Below, one piece after another: positions 46,746-60,179 of a stretch of 64,000 bases of DNA. The position numbers and the translations under genes are program-made. The DNA is taken from the NCBI GenBank assembly GCA_026874595.1, contig CM049316.1:52647676-52711675 (forward strand), written 5' to 3'. This DNA is from Sipunculus nudus. Its lineage: Eukaryota > Annelida > Sipuncula > Golfingiida > Sipunculidae. Position 1 is the stretch's first letter, and each line of letters starts with the position of its first letter. A model generated the notes under the pieces. It saw nothing but the letters and a program-made list of their open reading frames with translations, was not told the origin of the DNA and made no database searches.

Positions 46746-48855
46746 TATATGACCATCAACAACCTTAAACAAAATCTGACTGACATCTAACTTGACTCTG
46801 TAAACCAGCCAACAACCCAGCAGGGTGAGCAGACACACGATGGAAGTGTAATCTCCTGATTTACTGATTGTGAATGAAATGGACATGTGAGGTATAGCTG
46901 ATGGGAGAGCAGGATTCATTGTAAGGTTACCCACAGACACACCTGGGGGCCAGTGACAGGTTATGAAGTCCTGGTCCAACCTGGAGGGAGACAGGTTAAT
47001 TAAAGTGCAAATAAACGATCCTCAGGTCACAGTGTCTGCGGTTAACGAGAGACAACAGTGCCATTAGGGGGCTTAATTATTCCGCTATTTTCCACGAGCT
47101 TTCTAAGCAGGTATTTAACAGAGCTGAGACAATACTGATGATACTAATTAACTGACTTAGTGTTCCACATGCTGAGGATCAGGGCCCTCTGTAGGGATTA
47201 GTAATGTCAACAAGTCTCCAGGTCTGTTATGACTGATGTTTTATTAGAGCCTCCTGCTCTGCTGTGAGTGCTTTGGCTGATCTTGTTGGAGAACTCAAGG
47301 TGTTACTTATGATTACCTGCTAAAGCCAAAAGCAAAGATTGGTGGAGTAAAGCAACACTTAGGAGTCATCAAGATGAAACTCATTACGAAATGAACCATT
47401 GGAAGTGAAAGCTTGATCCTGTGTAACTTACTCCGTGCCATGCCATGTACATATTTAAATATGGTGCTTACACACATATGTGAATTTGAATGTAAGCATT
47501 TATATAAGCAAATCTTTAGTTTTATTTCTTTATTAGTACAATTATAAGAAATGTTCAAGCACTTGCTTTGGTTTATATATTATTTATGAATATGTATTTA
47601 CAGCAAATAAAAATCAATATCTAGGTATATCAGGGGTCCATTTCTCTCCCATTAAGGCGAGGTGATATGCTTAAAACAGAACAGGTCTGAAATTTGAGAG
47701 GGCAAATCCTCTTGATTTTTTGTAAAATTTTCACAGCAAGCACTTGAACATATTTTGAGATTATTGAGATAAAAAGAGTGTGATGGACAGCCAAACAGAC
47801 GGAAAAACTGAATACTTATAATATTTTAAAGATACTTAGAACAAACCTTTGAATGGAAAAATATTTAAATTTTTAATTACAAAAAAATGTGTTATTTTGT
47901 ATAATTTTGAAGAATTATAATCTTAAATTGTGCTAAATTAGGAGGGATATTAAGTTTTAAGTACAAAAAATCAATTATTTTTTTAAGGTGAATCAGACAG
48001 TTTAAATCTGAATACTGAATGATTATGTGATTTTTTTTGGCATATTCAAGTTATCAATGGAACTGTAAACCAGCATATTAAATAATATAAATGTTAATAA
48101 GATACATTTTCCCTCCAAACTGCAGTAAAGCTGTGCTGCCTCCAGATTTTATAAATGTTTGCAAAAAAAGTACATCAATATGAATCAATACCTAAGTGCA
48201 GAACTGTCTGCAAAATGTTCCTGTGTGCTCAACCATCTGCTGGTGTAATATGTACTATTATATGAGCAGTCATAACTAGGGGGTCTTAGTACTGAATATT
48301 TCAAGTCACTAGCATATCATCTCTTGTTTGGTTGGGACAGGTGCACATGACTTCATCAGGGGTGGGTTTTCTTTGAGCTGATGTCATCTGCTGGATGCAC
48401 AGTTTCTGGCAGATCATGCAGAGATAGACCTCCATTAAAAACTACCAAATAACGCCAAATCTTTTAGATTTATTGGTATAAATATATGAAATGGCCCCTT
48501 AAGACACACTTGGCTTCCTTCCCTAATAATCTTGGCTCAGGACATCTTTAAACCTTATATATGAATAAGGCCAAGAACAACACAGTCTTTATAATCCTAC
48601 TAACCATTTTTAAATGGCTAACACTACATTATGATTGTTAAACTTTTCCTGTCAATAGGTAGAGAACATAACGGTGTTAAATCCCACATTCCACTCCAGG
48701 TCTTGTCATGTAACAAATTATGACAGAGAATTCACTGTCTTTTACATAGTGAAGAGTTTACGTGTCAACACAAATGTCTGATGTAACAGAAAGTTTATAT
48801 ATAATTACAGATATACACTACCAAGTACTGTTATGGTAATATGTTAAGTCCATTT
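46746..48855. other. Anonymous DNA with a TAATTA-rich patch
   Basis: No gene called; the minus frame 46743-46979 (78 codons) has no motif. 46980-47290 is less AT-rich and contains several homeodomain-type TAATTA/TTAATT sites (for example 46995, 47074 and 47145), which could mark a regulatory element. 47640-47810 ends in an ACRG-like AGCCAAACAGACGG and may be another decayed core-repeat tail. Confidence 0.35.
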
Positions 48856-49135
48856 TTATATTTACATTTGAAAAGCTGAGAGGGTATGTCCTTGTTATTT
48901 GGGGGTAGTCAAATGCAAAATAGGATTGCAGAAATAACTATGATAACCAGGAAAAGAAAGGAAATTGAGTAATTGACTGTTTTGTGCTGAATGAACAATT
49001 ACAGGGATTAAAGTCTTTATAGGAATTATAAAGATAACAGATATACATATTTGCAACTGCACAAGAATATATATATATATATATACTGACAATGGAAAAG
49101 CGCCATTCCTATACCTCAGTTGACTTAGTCATCTT
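48856..49135. repeat. Diverged family B-related repeat with (TA)n
   Basis: CATTTGAAAAGCTGAGAGG (about 48866) matches 40388. A short (TA)n lies at 49068-49085. 49110-49133 (CTCAGTTGACTTAGTCATCT) resembles an inverted version of the family B 3' hairpin arm. Confidence 0.45.
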
Positions 49136-51593
49136 AGCTCAAAACTATTAGCAGACAAAGCCATCCTGGCAACTTCCAAAGTGGTCAGAAATGACACCTA
49201 TGTTAAACAGTTAACAGATTATTTTTCATGGAAATCAAGCATATTTTATTGAAAGTAAGGAAAACAAATTCTGTAGAAATGCCAAGATCAATCTTTCAAC
49301 AATTCGTTTTCTGAAGAATAGCAACTGTAGGAAACAAAATCACACACCCAGTCTGATAACTTTTACACATGGTAGAAAATGGACTGGAAAATAAAAACTC
49401 AGTATTTTAAATAATAAATAACCTACGGGCAACTGGGTGAAGTTATATCAACCAAAATGCACAGAAAAATTTAATAATTTGATTAGCATACTGGTAAATG
49501 GATTGAAGCTTACAGAGTTTTAGGATTTACATGTTTATACATAATATATATTAACAGAAGGAGCTGCAGTGAATAATACCCCAGGCTTGTACACACTGAT
49601 GAATGATTGTAGGCAGTCTAGGCCGACAGTAGAACGGCACCCACACATGGTCTTAGTTACCCTTCCCCCATGATATTCATCCTGACTTGCAACAACCCAA
49701 GAAGTTTGGTACTGGCACCCTACACTTGTCTGACATGATGCTAATGAATGCTAACATCGCCCAGAAACAGAGCAGGGTCACGTAAAGGCCACAACTCCAT
49801 TTTGTACTTTTCATCCACTGAACTGTATGGTATCCTTGCTGAACAAACTGTTTAGCTTCCAGCTGGCAATCCGTTTAATCTAATGGCCAAATATTTTGTC
49901 AGAGTGGCAATGACAATCGTATTAACTTGGCCAGACAATGGCTCCACCCTCTCCCGCAGGGACTGCTCTCCATTGTGGGATGCTATAATCCTGGCTAATA
50001 CCGGCCAATTGCTGGCTAGATACCCAGCCATGTAAGAGCTGTGCAAATGAAGCCTCTTCTTACCCTAAGTGTGTAAATAGGCCTAAGTAATACCACCCTC
50101 CCCGACAATAAGAAAACAATGGAGCACTACTCTGAAACACGTGCAAGTAAGTATTAAGTGAGGGTATCTGACTAAGTCTGGTAGCAGGCAGTCATATCGA
50201 GCAGACACACCAGTGGGTAATCGCTATGGATGTACGACACTCTCCAGGACCAGCGGTGACACCACACTCATCCTTCAGCAATTATTTCTCCATTGATTTG
50301 ACAAAATGTGGCCCTTCATTAAAGGATTTTGCTAAGCCCTTGAAGCAGACCCCATCCATTTTGTCTCAGAAATCACTATTGATGTGTGGATGGGCAACAA
50401 CAGCAAATCAGCCACACGATGGATGCCAGAGATTTGACAAAGCACCTGGAGCTAGCACCAGATCGTTTCCACCAATTTTCTTTCTTAATCTGCTACATCT
50501 TGTTCCGATTAAGTTATAGAGCTGTCCCATTTGCGTCTTGCTAATGCAGATGAATTAAGCAGGTTAAAACTTTGGATACATGTGTCATCTTCAAAAAGGC
50601 TTATCTCATGCTTGGGGATGCCAGTCATGTCCAGTTGGACTGTGCACCTGCAGCTTAAACTGAGATGAGACACTACATTTAGGGTTCATCCTGACCCACT
50701 GATCGCCCCTGGCAGAAATATGCCACATTATGACTGTTATCTTTGTGTGGCAGACGCCATGAACAAACATCCGCTTTGTTGTTCTAAGTGGGGACATGGA
50801 ATTTACACAGACCTAGGAAACACAACGATAGCTATTCAAATCACCAAAAAAGAACAATAGCCTAACAAATGCATGTCACAACCGAACAACTGGCCTGGGC
50901 ATCTCCTGTGGAATATCCAATGTAACTTGGTTGCCTGCCCAAACACCAGTTCCCCAATAATGAAGTGAATAACAATATTTCTGAAAGAGAAGGAACATTA
51001 TTTATCCAGCAGTGCTTACAGAGTGAGCTCTTCAAGCGCAGTTCATCCACGTGTATGGACGTTGTGATCTTATCAGTCTCCCACACTTGCAGCTGCTGAC
51101 TGACCCTACAACTAGTTTATCTGATTTGCAGTCCAGTTAAGTCCTTATCCCATTCCTTGTAAAAGCATTTTTGTTCTTTTTTTCTGTCACATGAGTGGGA
51201 AATGTTTCTTCTACTTACTTTCCGCATGTATGGTTCCAGCTGAGACAACAGCTTTGCTTCAACCATATTCAAGACCTCATCTGAAAAACCATGTACTTTT
51301 ATTTATATATTAACAAATCTTGTAACATAAAGTATAATTTCCCTTTACTTTCACATTAACAAGTAAACAATGTCATCCTGTATTTTTTTTTTTAATATGT
51401 TAAATTATGTACATTCATGAATGTACCTATATTTATAAATATACATAAGAATTATTATAATCATTTATGATGTACATGAATGAAAGGATATATGTTATAT
51501 TATATGATGTTTGTAGTATATTATATTACATGAATAGCCTAGGAACCTCAAGACTAAAGGTTTCATTTTCTAGTCAAAGACAATTTTTCTATT
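49136..51593. other. Gene-free stretch, possibly regulatory
   Basis: No gene. 49560-51110 is less AT-rich than its surroundings and free of visible repeats. It contains frames (for example 50226-50519, plus) with no known motif. Such unique, moderately GC sequence in a repeat-filled desert could be conserved non-coding DNA, but conservation cannot be seen from one sequence. A perfect 16-bp palindrome TACATTCATGAATGTA is at 51409-51424. Confidence 0.35.
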
Positions 51594-51595
51594 TA

Positions 51596-52249
51596 CAGTA
51601 AAACCTTGAAATTATGACTACCAATAGGACCTGGACATAGTGGTCACATCTTCAAGATGGTTTTCTTAGTGAGGTTTGACTGGCAAAAATCTAACAAAAG
51701 CCATATGGCTAAATGTTGTTAATTACAGGTGCTCTGTGACAGCATTGGTAGTGATCGTTACTGGTTGGAAGTAGTTACCGGTATTACGTTTTCCACCAAT
51801 CTCTACATAATTACACATGGTCCATTTCATCAGATTGAGTTAAAATTAACAATACTGTAAAAAATGAGTTAAAGTCAAACTGAAACAGCATATTTGGAAA
51901 TGTCAATTGATTATTACTCACATTATAATAGGAACAATGAGTGGTTGTTCAATATTTACATAGAAGTTATATCATAATCAGTAACAATAGATCCATCAAT
52001 AGGATACAAATGCAGTTTTACCCAGATCAAAGTAAAAGGATAATACCTCAAATTGAAAAAGGGATGCCACCCACTATTCTGAGATTTAAATGTAAATGTG
52101 AGGAAAAATAATCAGGACCATGTAAAGTGGTTGTTTTGTGAAGGACATGGCTATACTAAGGTAGCCATCAGGCAAGGTTTGACTGTATTATTATCTGTTA
52201 TGTGAAGGACATGGCTATACTAAGGTAGCCATCAGGCAAGGTTTGACTG
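51596..52249. mobile_element. Pogo/Tigger-like element with duplicated right end
   Basis: The left terminus CAGTAAAACCTTGAAATTAT (TA before it) is inverse to GGCAAGGTTTGACTG, which ends at 52185 and is followed by TA. The terminal 15 bases match except one. The last 64 bp (52137-52200) are repeated in tandem at 52201-52259, so a second right terminus ends at 52249, also followed by TA. An internal GAGGTTTGACTG at 51671-51682 could be a third, older end. No coding capacity. Confidence 0.7.
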
Positions 52250-53110
52250 TATTATTATCATAAAGATTGACTCAGTTTTAAACTGTCTATGTTGCACTGT
52301 TGCATTCATACAATGAACCTGAGTAAGGTATATCTATTAATTCATGGAAATCCTGTCAATTTTTGCTGTTCAAATAATTATTATTAGTGTAGCACCTAGT
52401 CACACAAACAAGACTGAATCATATCTCCAAACATCCTGAACCAAGCAACCATTACAACATTTAGTGGTGGTTTTGTAATTAGAAGAGCTTATGGATCGGC
52501 AAATTTGTTATTTAAAAGTACAAGACTGTTAACTACACTGAGTGTCATGATTATATCATTAACAGGCCCCAGCGGCACCTCTGTAATCTCATATACCAGT
52601 AACATCTGTAAAAGTTGTTGTGTGAACAATCCAAGGTTTATGATATACTGCATCCTTGTTTATCAAACCAAGCCAACCTCTGCAGCAAATCAGGACAATA
52701 AGTGTGTCAGCGTGTGGTCCTGACAATCCACAGACTTATTACACAAAATGAGGAACAGCAATCCAAATTAATATATACAGAGAGCGGCCCTATCTGATTC
52801 TGCCTGTGACTCTCCTGTAATCTATACAAAGGAGTTCTACAGATATAGATAGTTTCTTGTTTGTTTTACTAGTGCTGAAGAAGAGGAGTTGTGTGGTGGT
52901 ACTTTACTACTGTCACCTCTAACCCAAACTCCTATTTACAAGGGTATGTACAGCCATTACATGCGCCTGGTCTGTTTTTTTAGAACAGCTGTTTGTTTGT
53001 GACACCTTAACAAAAGAGGAAAATGATATCTTGTCTGTGTTTAAAATTAACTACATGTGGAATACTTTTTTTTTCAAATACTTTTCATTCTGCCTTTCAG
53101 ACAACTTGAA

Positions 53111-53113
<3 letters not shown>
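52250..53113. other. Anonymous DNA
   Basis: No gene or repeat recognised. Confidence 0.55.

Positions 53114-53203
<90 letters not shown>
53114..53203. repeat. (TA)n microsatellite, about 90 bp
   Basis: The longest TA tract in the window, with one CA interruption near 53181. Confidence 0.95.
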
Positions 53204-53498
53204 TAGTATTTTATTGTATTCAGTGTGTGACTATGCTTTTTAAACTGCTTTTACTTAACAGCAGATTAATTGAGTTTTGCTGATGACGTTTACTCCAGAA
53301 CTAAAGTTTTCAAAGCAAAGATTCTTGCTTATTTGATTATGACCATTTATATTTTAAGAAATTATTTTCTTTCATTGTGTAATGTGAAATTATAAAAATT
53401 TCTTTAAAAATGGTTTAACTATACAGATTTATACAATCTCTTTGTTGAATAAAAAATATCTGAGTGTGTGCTGTATATTATGACCTGAGATCTCATTA
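53204..53498. other. Anonymous AT-rich DNA
   Basis: Nothing recognised. Confidence 0.6.
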
Positions 53499-53500
53499 TA

Positions 53501-53945
53501 CTGTGGTTGGGTTTCAAATTTGCAATTTTCAGAAATGCATAATCATTGTAAAAATAAAACATCATGAATAAGACATCCCTTTAAAGGAGGTGACCAGTGA
53601 TTTATTGTGTAGCCTGGTTGGCATCTTCTCATATGTGTGCATGTAGCACTGAAATTCTAAAAACTGGAAAAAAACTGGTGAAACTGGAAACAGTGAAAGA
53701 GACTGATGTTAGATGTGAATTCAGATCAGATCTTTTATATAATCTGCCATAAATTAAAATGAATGTCCACTCATTCTTTCTAATGGGTCCTTGTCAAACT
53801 GCAAAGATTTTGCATCCATATTGAACATTCATACTTTTACATTATGTTTAGGTTATTGTGACTGTGAAAATAAAACTCTTGCAAAACACTAAATCATTTG
53901 AAAATCCAGAAAACTCAACCCCACAAATATAAAGCTAACCACATT
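53501..53945. mobile_element. CTGTGG-ended TA-target DNA element, decayed copy 2
   Basis: It begins CTGTGGTTGGGTTTCAAATT after TA and ends AAAGCTAACCACAT before TA. The right 85 bp align with 15821-15908. Where that copy has CpG this one mostly has TG or CA: ATCGCGAAAATG becomes CTGTGAAAATA, and CCTCGCAAAAC becomes TCTTGCAAAAC. About 445 bp, similar length to the other copy (463 bp). Non-coding. Confidence 0.7.
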
Positions 53946-56900
53946 ACATTTAATTTTCCCATAATCATGACACTACATGTGACCTTCATCAACAGCAAGA
54001 CTCAAGGTCAGTTCTCTTCTATGTATAAACCATTTTTATCCATGTCCAAGTTAAAATTTTCTAAAATATCATTAACATCTCTCTTTTATAGTGGCTGCTA
54101 GAACCTGCTAGAACTTTGACCAGTAATTCAGCTGAAACAGATCAATGAGTAAAATCAGCTCTGCCATTAAAACTCCAAGTGAGTTCAATGCTAGTTTTTC
54201 AAATTATCTTGGGCTGGTTGTAACCTTTAACATACGTGTGATAATTAGTAAAACAATGATTTGTAAGTTGAGATACAGCAAGTCACATGCTCAAGCTGAA
54301 TGAGCAGGAAGCAATCTGAGCAATGATGTCATGCCATCTAAACAACCTCTACTGAAGAAATAAGGCCACTATTTATTAATGTGATCTTAAGAAATCTGTC
54401 AGGCACATGTCCACATCATGTAATTTAAGTTCCCACATATTAGTTAGTCATCAGTGATGATAATCACAAAAGATGATTTAATAAATTCTTGGTTTGTTTT
54501 GCATTGTAACATCAGGTATAATTAAAAACAACCCTGACAGTGGTTTATCTCCTATGCTTCCAGAGTGTGTCCTAAGTGCATATCAATTAACTCAAGTCAT
54601 ATTAATACCTGGTACACTCAATGACCATATTCACTTGTGCTGTCTTGAACACTGGGCTGTGACATTACATAACAGTACAGCATGTAGTGTTCAAAGTTTG
54701 CATGCAGAAGGTCTATTATGCCTGTGCCCAGACAACAGCAAGAGATCAATGTAAATTGGTGAATCCTCGGAGGCCAGGCTAATTGAAAGATGTGCTGTAT
54801 TAGTAGATATACCGGGCAGGATGAATTTTCATTACGTGCACATGATGGTATTACAGCATTCTCCAGCGGGCGGGTTCATGACACTGGCTAAAACGCTGCC
54901 GTCCCCACAGATGGGGCAGGGGGGCCCTATTTAATTTTCTCGACATCATTCATCATTGATAATTGAATAAATTCTCTGTTTGCATGGATCACATTGTGAC
55001 AAGTGATTTTCCATGAAGTGGATGTCTTGCCAACAATTTGGCTGCAATCCCCCAGTTTACTTAACTAACGAGCTCAGGGAACAATCGCGCGGGTCGCTCC
55101 TGGCCGTTTTACATGCGTATGCGCTCACTTAGCTTGGGTTTTATTCGCTATTGCACCAACTGATTCCTCCACTAATTCATCAGAGTGACCCTCTAACCCA
55201 ATTAGCTTTGTTGATGAAAAGCTTTGTGCAAGCAATTTTGATTGCAATATTACCGGGCCACCACTGTAAGTCGAGTACACAATGCTCTGTTCACTCCACA
55301 AGGAAGGTACAGGGCGACTTATGGACTTTAATCAATACAGGGGGTCCCAATTAATTGACTGTATATGTGCAGGCCTCCTTTCAGACAAATCTAATAAGCC
55401 ACCAGAAACTGATACAGGTATTAGCTGCCCAGAATTGAAAATGTGCTTAGCATGACAATGGAGAGGAATATCTGATATTATCCTATGAAGAATGGGGCGA
55501 GTGTGGCAACCAATTGTCTGCTAAATGCATCATTACTGCCTCTCTACCTGGTCTTATTGGGTTTGCCAATCACGGCTTCTAGCAGTGTGGATCTGAAGCA
55601 TTTTTAGCCTGCAGGTGTCAGTCATGTGGTGGTGGTAATTTATGGATGTGACAATTAATGTAAGGGGATTTAAATCATCTGTTGCAGATTTTCCCCTTTG
55701 CAAAACCACAGCAATCTACCATGTCAGCATTCTAAATGTCACACAGCTACATATCATCAAATAAAGCAGTCCATTAGATGACTGTCCTTATCTGTGAAAT
55801 AACTTAGTTTACAGTCCAAGAGATTCAGCAATTTAAGGAAAGAAGATTAGACATGCAACATCATCCACATTTATGAGATGATATTTATTATGTTTCTTGT
55901 TGATACCAGTTGTACAAAACCTGTTATTGTCTCTGTACAACAGCAGGTTGGGCTGGTGGGCTGAGTCATGCCTGATTCATTCTGTTGTAATCAATGCTTT
56001 TAAATCATGCTTGTGATAAAAGCCTCTGAATTAACTAATAGTGCAAGCCCCATTTTTTATCCAGCCACAGTTTCAATGCTTATATCATCATCAATGTCAT
56101 ATCATTTTCCTGAATGAAAAATGGGTTTAAAGCTTTTTAAGAGCTACCCATTCCAGTTATCATTATTCTTTGTTCGCTGGAAAATCAAGCAACAACAATA
56201 ACTTAACAGTGATAAGATCAGGTTCTATTGAAAAAAATGCCATTTCTTCAGTGACAAAAATACTGCATAAAAATGTTGTATATTTATTGCACTGCAAACC
56301 TTTCTATTCTGATAACAGTAATCATAAAATATTTTGTTCTCACATCTGACAAGGAAAGAAACATTTTTCAATCAAGATGTTGACTGTTGTTCTTTATCTA
56401 GTTTCAGCATTATATGTCACAAAAACTCACCCATTTAATCAACTCCATCAGAGTGCAGTATATTTTTTTATATCGAAGGGAACAGTGCCTACCCATATAC
56501 AGGATAGGTCTGTCAATTTTTGGATGAAAACCAGTCTATTTTCATGGGAGAGACTACTACTATAATCATCTATGAAAAATATCCTCCTGCACATGGGGAT
56601 TTTTCATTACATTTCGTCCTCATCAACAGGGTTAATTGCATGGCCATCCCACCAGTTACCCATAAACAACATGGTCATCTATTTAGGCCATACTTTTATC
56701 TAGAATGATTACCCTAATGAATAAAAGTAAACTGAATTTTGTGTCCCAGCAGAAAAAAGCAATAGCAATTTCAAATGCATAAATAATAAATATCAAAGGA
56801 AAAATGTTTTTGTATGAAATGTACAATGTCTTACGAAAATAAGCAATAGTATATATAATATACCTGTAAATATCAGGATAAAATTTATATTTGTAAAGCT

Positions 56901-57439
56901 TGTTTTCTTAACTGAGGTCTTTCAGTGTTGCCATTTTATTGTTAAAACATATAAGGCAACTTGTTTTGATAAAATAAAATTGAATATATATGGTATAACA
57001 AATTACAATATATATAACATATTTATACCATATAAGATATAATAAAGTTGCAAGATAAAATAACATATGCAATTAAATAATATAAAAGAACCAAACAGAA
57101 AACATTTTCATCAAATTCACCCTGTTGATAATGTAGCTTTCATCAATAAATTTTTTAATGTTGGTTAGGCTTGTAGACAGAATAAAATATACAAAATATG
57201 CCTATAATTTCAAACAAATAAATTATATAAAAAAATAATGCTTATAACAAAATATTATATGAATATATGAAAAATATATTTCTTAAGCATTCACAATATG
57301 AAATTTACTAAACTGATAGGTAATTACAAAAAGTAAGCAAAACGCTAACAAACATCTTATTACTTCTATACACATGATAAATGTTTAATGTCGATGAATT
57401 ATATTATTCAGAGCTTTCAGTGTTTCTTCAATACTAAGA
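53946..57439. other. Gene-free, CpG-poor DNA with possible regulatory block
   Basis: No gene called. 54820-55700 is unusually rich in unique, mixed-composition sequence with TAATT/ATTA cores and a short CpG-containing patch (AATCGCGCGGGTCGCTCC, 55083-55100), resembling a developmental enhancer. 56720-57400 is very AT-rich. All frames (for example 54494-54754, 55151-55354) lack motifs. Confidence 0.35.
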
Positions 57440-58470
57440 TTTTAGTATCATTGTCAGAATGGTTAATGTCCCAGCACTGACACCATTAGCCAGTCTGGCA
57501 CAGGAAAGTTCAGTCCTTCAAAGGCCCTCATTAAGTCTTACTAACACAGAGGGAGTCAGAATGCCACAAACTCTACCGCTAACCACACATTAAGGCACGA
57601 AAAATGGACCCAAGTTCAGCGTAAAACATACATCAATTCTCCAAATCACTGCAGCAGCTCTAAGAGACATATGACCAAGAAGAAAGAGTGCAGACTGGCT
57701 TTTGCTGAGTATGTCTTATTTTGGTGGAATTGGCCAGAAAAGGAATAAGCACCAACAAATTGAAAAGAAACCGAAGGGGACATTATTACACTGAAGGGGG
57801 ACAAGCCTTGTACCGCCTTAATTGAAAGTGACTGGAGCGTGAGACTAAGAGACTGACTTTGCCTGTTTCACACCCAGAAAAATTAGACAAGAAAGGATGT
57901 GGCATAGCAATTACTTGAAGACAAAAGGGTAATGCGTGGTAAACACTGGCAGCCATCATGGACTGAATTGATTCTTTGGGGAGAACTTTGCAGATTGATC
58001 TTTGCGGGACATTATGGAAGCAGCACTTTTATCGCCAATGTGGAAATCTGTTACAGAGGCCATTTGCTCTGACAGTTATCTCGTGCTTTGCGCATCACTC
58101 TCCTCGGGCTGAAATCAATTTCTGTGCCTTATCTTTGGCGGCTGGCGAAGTTGGGCCCAGACGGTGCAGACAACTTGTCAAGCAGCATCCCAACACATGT
58201 CGCCATTTCCTTTTGTCAGGCCTGGTCCGATACCAAAAGATTAGTCCTGCATATGAAAAACAGCTCACTGCGTCAGTGCATGCCTACGCATGGAAATTGC
58301 TAATTTAACATTGAATTAAATCAGATTATATTGTGTATGATATGAATACTGCGGCATCTGTGCCTTTTAGGACCCCTCCCCCAATGCCCCATGCAATGTG
58401 AAACTTTGATGTATACCAGCCCAACAGCCAATTGTAAATACTATATCAATATTCGGTGAACAGTCCAGTT
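57440..58470. other. Unique GC-richer block, no gene recognised
   Basis: It contains the 110-codon plus frame 57976-58308 and an overlapping frame 58088-58303. Neither shows a domain, and the bases fit conserved non-coding DNA as well as coding DNA. Confidence 0.3.
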
Positions 58471-60179
58471 AACATATGAACAGGCTGGGCTTGTAGCTCT
58501 ATTGTCCTTCAGCTGGATAAACATGTATCCACCAACACCCTCTCCTCCCCCATACCAGCAGATTATCTCTCAGAAAATGTCCACAATGCAAACAATCTGC
58601 TTGTTCTATGGATCTTAATTTAAAATATTCTTAAGTAAACATAGAATCAATGAGTGTGATCTGGTAGATTGATGTTTGATGGACATGAGGTCAGAGCCAA
58701 GGAAATTCCTGTCAATCGACACATAATTCATATTGAACGTGGGCAGGAAGTAGGCTGACTTTGTTATTAATGATCCCCTCCGTTTCTTATCCGTCACTTC
58801 GGCTTCAACAATAATCAAGTGCTTCCGATCCATATTAATAACCAAAATAACATTGAGAAAACTTAATTTTCTTAAAATTCAATTTATGCATTTAGTTCAA
58901 ATGTCAGGAAATAATTACTACTGCCCTTATTCATTTTTGCATAATTAGAATTCTAAAGCATCATCATCACCTCAGTCTGGACTGTCCAGTTCGTAACTTT
59001 ACCTAGAATTTGCTGTGTGGTCATGTTCTGGAGATTTGAAATTCCAAATAAATTTATAATTTATACATGATGATGTGCCTCTAGAATTCATGTTTGATGG
59101 AATAGAGTGTTCGAATTTTTTTCTGTCTATATAAGGGATCTGAAGAAAAGAACAATGCTCTGAAAGTAAAGGTAACAGGATCACGACAAAATAAGATCAC
59201 TTTGTAATTTATCATATTATGACCATCTTACTGTGTTAGTATGTTTTTGTTTCTAAAATTTGAAATTTTTTCTTATGACTGAAATTTTGTGACAATTTGA
59301 CAAAAACTACCCTGACTGGTTCTTTCACAATTGTCATTATATCTATAGTTAACTATATAATGTTGACAGGAATGAATCTCTGTCCTCATAATGTAACCCA
59401 TACATACAATCTCAAGTGTCATTACTTACAGAAAAATCTAAATTTTTAAAATAATTAAGGAACAGAAATATTTGAGAACTTACCCAATGCAAGCAAAATG
59501 AAAATAATTCCTGTTACTTACCCAATTCCAGCAAAATGACAATCATTCCCGTTTCTGAGAAATCTTTGAATGCTATGATAAACACTATCAGCTGTTCTTT
59601 AGTGGGTAAGACAAAATAAAAGCCTATATGTAAATGTCTGTTTATAATATTGATTTGAAAAGTGAGACCAGAATGTCAATGATATAGGGCTCATCTGCCC
59701 CCCCCCCCAAAAAAAAAATGCAATAGTGCATGGAATCAACCTTGTAGGTTCAAAATTCTGTGTAAAAGCAATTTATTTTTTTTGTGATTTTGAAATGTAT
59801 GCATAAATTTGCATAATTAATTAGTTCAGAATTCTGTACAATAGTTTAAAAACATGCACCTAGCCCTATCAGATAAACAAAATCAAAACTAGAAAATGTC
59901 TTAAGGACTGTATCCCCCACCAAACAGGTGTGAGGAATGTGTACAGACACCATCACATACATACACCCTCAGTCACAGAGCTGACCGAAAACACTTTGTG
60001 CAGGCTTAATCAGAGAACTGTATCTGCTGCCAATACAGAAAGTGACTTATAGGATGCACCAACAATTATATTTAGAAGTAGATCCCAGTAAAACATTTTG
60101 AGAAATAGTGTCCCATGTGAAATGTAAAAATTTTGTATAAAACAATTCATAACAAAAGCACTGCAAACATGCATAATAC
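58471..60179. other. Anonymous DNA
   Basis: No gene. A short duplication of AAATGAAAATAATTCCTGTT / AAATGACAATCATTCCCGTT lies at about 59498-59553, and a C10A9 run at 59699-59718. Confidence 0.55.

Noticed and set aside
46743-46979. 78-codon minus ORF with a hydrophobic segment
   Set aside because: Its stop end overlaps the terminus of a MITE, and no family is recognised. Probably chance.
49119-49129. AP-1-like palindrome TGACTTAGTCA
   Set aside because: It lies in sequence resembling an inverted family B hairpin arm, so the palindrome is better explained by that repeat.
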